Shown here: piece by piece, positions 61,292 through 64,000 of the stretch | Position numbering within the stretch: position 1 is the first letter of the stretch | How the letters are laid out: every line of letters begins with the position of its first letter | Source of the DNA: Boesenbergia rotunda | Lineage: Eukaryota; Streptophyta; Magnoliopsida; Zingiberales; Zingiberaceae | Length of the DNA stretch: 64,000 nucleotides | Reading direction: 5' to 3' | NCBI GenBank assembly: GCA_024364735.1 | Contig: JAGFNQ010008710.1 | Span: forward strand, 27,353 to 91,352 | Translations under genes and position numbers: made by a program | Notes under the pieces: model-generated | Told to the model about the DNA's origin: nothing | The model's input: the letters and a program-made list of their open reading frames with translations, nothing else | Database searches by the model: none

Positions 61292-62352
61292 TGATCCTGC
61301 CCTATCTTTGGCACCGTACGGACAACCAACATGGCAAACGGCCTGGCCAACTTCAGGGTTCACGTCATTGTACGGGCAGCCAGCTTGGCAAACACCCTGG
61401 CCGGTCCCAGGGTCTCTGCCGGCCGGTCGGACTCAAGGCGGCCGGTCAGAATAAATGTAGCGGTTCATCCGGCCGGTCAATCCCGGTCGGCCATATTAAG
61501 GTTATTACACCTCATATATCCGGGTACTTTCGCCCGGCCACAAGAGGGTTTCTGTGCCCTCTTCCCTGGGTATTGCCGCCCGGCCACTTAGGGGCTCACA
61601 TGCCTAATCATCCGGGTGCAGCCGCCCGGACATCCTTCATATACATACTTAAAAGCCCCCCAGGCTTGTTCGCCTGACGCCCACTCGGGCTTTCCCGGAA
61701 CCACCCGGAGATAAAGACAACACACCTGCACCTTCCTGCAGGTAACAGACTGTCATCACTCGTGTGAACTGGCACTCCCTGGCACGCCGCCCTGTCGCGC
61801 CGTTGGTGCCAGGCGGCGCCGGTCGGGGACGTACAGGAACCTGTCTTTGTCCTCGCATAAGACAAACAGTATGCGACAAGGAATGTTGGCTACAAATCGA
61901 CATAATCATACAATATTCCCTGACGCCGTCAGAGAATCCTGACACAGGGCAGACAGAATCAGGGAATATCCCCCGACCAGGTCAGAGAATCCTGACACAG
62001 GTCAGACTTGGTCTATTTCCCCGGCTATATAAGTCACTCCCCTCCTCACTATCAGGTACGCGCGAAGCCCCTCATCTTCAGTGCTCCATTATCTTTACTG
62101 TTCATCGGAGTACTGACTTGACCGTCGGAGTGCCTCGCCGGGACGCTTCCCGGCTAGGTTGCTAACGGTCATCTTCCCCGCAGGTCTACATCCATTCGGT
62201 CGGCGGTTCACCAGGCGACATCCACCTACGTCCGGTCGGACGACACCCCCCACTCGCTGTCATTCTGAGCCAGGGCATCAAGTCAGCATCCACGTCATTC
62301 ATCTCTACACCGTCATTCGGTTGCGGCCCCACTCCGCTCGGCGACAGGATCA
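61292..62352 (+). repeat. 5' LTR of the gypsy element
   Basis: Starts TGATCCTG and ends CAGGATCA, perfect inverted termini. A GTCAGAGAATCCTGACACAG unit is repeated near 61928 and 61981. Confidence 0.85.
62025..62033 (+). promoter_or_regulatory. TATA box of the gypsy LTR
   Basis: CTATATAAG stands just before a CCCCTCC stretch. The same arrangement (TATATAAG then CCCCTCCCC) is present on the minus strand of the solo LTR at 6962-6970. Confidence 0.7.
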
Positions 62353-62398
62353 AATTTGGCGCTAGAAGGAGGGCTTTCTGCCTGATCGAGAGCGAAGA

Positions 62399-64000
62399 AT
62401 GGAAAACCCCAATCCACTGACGGTTACTCTTTCGCCAGAAGAATACGAAATGCTGATGGCTGTCCGGACACAGAAGGCACAACAATCGCATCCGCCTACC
62501 GGTAGTCAAGGGGCCCGGCCCCCTGGGCCCTCTTTGCGGGGAAACTCAGAAGGTATGACTGCTCAGCTCGACCCCTTCATTCCTAATTTTCCCCGAGCAC
62601 TTTTTTGGAACGAGGCCCACTCGGCCCCGACCGAAGCTTCAGCGTCCAGCCTGGCGCATCAGGCGCGCCCAGATAAAGGGAAAGGCTTAGCCGACCCTGC
62701 CGCGGCGTATCCGACTCACAGCCCTTTCTCTTCACAAATTCTTGGGGATCCCGTTCCCAAGCATCTACGATTCTTCACCATGCCTGAGTACTCGGGGGCC
62801 AATGACCCCGAGGAACACGTCATGAAATTTGAAAGCGCCGCCCTATTGCACCAATACCCGGAGGGCGTCAAATGCCGCGCTTTCCTGACAACCCTCTCCG
62901 GGCAGGCTCAACGATGGTTCGACGGTCTCCCGGGCGGATCAGTCGGGAGTTTCGCAGAAGTGAAGCGGCTGTTTCTGCAACATTTTGCAAGCAGTCGGAG
63001 GCATCATAAGACAAGCCTCAATTTGTTCGCTCTGAAGCAAGGTCCGAAAGAATCACTCCGGGCCTACATCAAGAGGTTCAATGGAGTAGCTATAGAGGTG
63101 CCCAATACCACGCCAGAAGTATTGGTCACCGCCTTCTCGCAAGGGCTCCAAGAGGGTGACTTCTTCCGATCCCTGATCAGGAAGCCACCGAAGGATTTTG
63201 ACAGCCTGCTCGGGAAGGCTGTCAAGTATTTCAATGTAGAGGAAGCGCAAGCCGCCCGGAGGAAGGAAGTTATAGTTAGCCCACCGCCCGCACCTCAACA
63301 CAACAGATCATCAGGAGGACCGATTCGCAGTCCTCGACCGGCCGATCAGCCGGGAATGAGACCCCAACAAGTGCAGGTGGCGCAGGGGAATTGGCCCAAC
63401 AGATGGGCACCGTATTGCGCGTTTCACCAGTGTAATACGCACAACACTGAAGACTGCCGAGCGGGCGGCAGAGCTCGGACCCCACTCGGCAGGGGTCAAG
63501 GACGACAAACACCGCAAGGGCGCGGGCGTGGTCATGGAGCCACAGCCCAACAAGGACAAAGGCGGGATACCCCCGCCGCCCGGCAATTGTTTCCTCAGCC
63601 CGAGCAGGAAGAGGCGGAGGAATTTGACGAAGATCAGGCGAATCACCAGAACGCCGTCCGAGGAGGCGTCAATGTGATTTCCGGCGGGCCGACCGGAGGC
63701 GACTCCAACCGAGCCAGAAAGACACAGGTGCGCCGACTGGAAATTCACCAAGTCGGAGTTAGCACCTCACAAGCTCAAGGGCCCCAAATCAGCTGGGGGC
63801 CGCAGGACCTACAAGGATTGGAGGTGCCACACGACGACCCGCTGGTCATCACGGCTGTCATCGCCAACTACGAAGTCCACCGCACCATTGTGGACACCGG
63901 CAGCTTGGTAAACATCTTATATAACGAGCTTTTGAACAATTGCAAATTGAAAAGTCACAGCTGGAGTTGGTGGTTACGCCCCTGTTTCGGATTTACGGGG
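62399..64000 (+). CDS. Gypsy gag and start of protease, partial
   Basis: The open frame starts ATG at 62399 (MENPNPLTVTLSPEEYEMLM) and reaches the right edge. Retrotrans_gag core: MPEYSGANDPEEHVMKFE, CRAFLTTLSGQAQRWFDGLP, VKRLFLQHFASS and LNLFALKQGPKESLRAYIKR. A CCHC-like knuckle follows (YCAFHQCNTHNTEDC), then an acidic and Gly/Arg-rich linker. The protease motif is YEVHRTIVDTGSLVNILY (about 63870-63923). From about 63924 the family-like residues EQLQIEKSQLELVVTPL lie in another frame, implying one missing base near 63924-63932. A second indel near 63980-63984 returns to GFTG. Gag coats element RNA; the protease processes the polyprotein. Confidence 0.88.
   Translation, partial: MENPNPLTVTLSPEEYEMLMAVRTQKAQQSHPPTGSQGARPPGPSLRGNSEGMTAQLDPFIPNFPRALFWNEAHSAPTEASASSLAHQARPDKGKGLADPAAAYPTHSPFSSQILGDPVPKHLRFFTMPEYSGANDPEEHVMKFESAALLHQYPEGVKCRAFLTTLSGQAQRWFDGLPGGSVGSFAEVKRLFLQHFASSRRHHKTSLNLFALKQGPKESLRAYIKRFNGVAIEVPNTTPEVLVTAFSQGLQEGDFFRSLIRKPPKDFDSLLGKAVKYFNVEEAQAARRKEVIVSPPPAPQHNRSSGGPIRSPRPADQPGMRPQQVQVAQGNWPNRWAPYCAFHQCNTHNTEDCRAGGRARTPLGRGQGRQTPQGRGRGHGATAQQGQRRDTPAARQLFPQPEQEEAEEFDEDQANHQNAVRGGVNVISGGPTGGDSNRARKTQVRRLEIHQVGVSTSQAQGPQISWGPQDLQGLEVPHDDPLVITAVIANYEVHRTIVDTGSLVNILYNELLNNCKLKSHSWSWWLRPCFGFTG

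Larger units (their letters stand above)
61292..64000 (+). mobile_element. Ty3/gypsy retrotransposon (Tat/Ogre-like), 5' part, runs off the window
   Basis: The 5' LTR 61292-62352 is followed by the primer-binding site TTGGCGCTAGAAGGAGGG at 62356-62373 and a gag-protease frame from 62399 that leaves the window. GC content is far above the surroundings. The LTR family matches the solo LTR at 6724-7729. Confidence 0.9.

Noticed and set aside
61291..61677. 128-codon ORF at the start of the gypsy LTR
   Set aside because: Lies within the LTR upstream of the TATA box; GC-rich chance ORF.

Overview
The window is plant nuclear DNA. It holds four genes whose exons can be traced through canonical splice sites, set in a large amount of transposable-element DNA. 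Long TE-filled introns, Ty3/gypsy and Ty1/copia elements, hAT elements and the gene content fit a flowering plant. I lean towards a monocot, but that is inference and no species is claimed.

Genes in order: (1) 97-5465 (+), a SEC14-like phosphatidylinositol transfer protein with a C-terminal nodulin-like tail. (2) 8050-12102 (-), YJU2/CCDC94, a spliceosome step-one factor. (3) 14701-19618 (-), ATG12, the ubiquitin-like autophagy modifier, complete with its C-terminal Gly; its five tiny exons are easy to miss. (4) 24180-40392 (+), organellar alanyl-tRNA synthetase: about 3 kb of coding sequence spread over 16 kb, with one GC-AG intron. A broken PDI-like gene copy lies at 20040-22720, split by a copia element. 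Genes 1 and 2 each have one exon that is one base short of frame, and gene 4 probably does too. The gag gene at the right edge has two more probable indels. Either several genes are decaying, or the assembly carries uncorrected single-base indels.

TE layout: a solo LTR (6724-7729) of the same gypsy family as the element entering at 61292; MITEs near YJU2 and inside ATG12; a deletion-derivative copia (20140-22557); two non-autonomous LTR elements and a LINE tail inside AlaRS introns; a full-length copia (41011-47252) with five-base target duplications; a degenerate hAT (51131-53935) with a perfect eight-base duplication; a cluster of inverted-repeat elements separated by TA microsatellites (54990-57372); a second hAT (58712-60399) with another element nested in it; a SINE-like repeat; and the 5' LTR plus gag of a gypsy element running off the right edge.

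The most unusual region is 54990-59262. Three adjacent inverted-repeat elements are each bounded by TA microsatellites. A GC-rich core of about 79 bases is tandemly amplified in the first, and occurs singly and inverted in the second and in a separate element nested in the second hAT, whose terminal repeats are different. The four host genes have unrelated housekeeping roles (lipid transfer/signalling, splicing, autophagy, organelle translation) and do not form a functional cluster.
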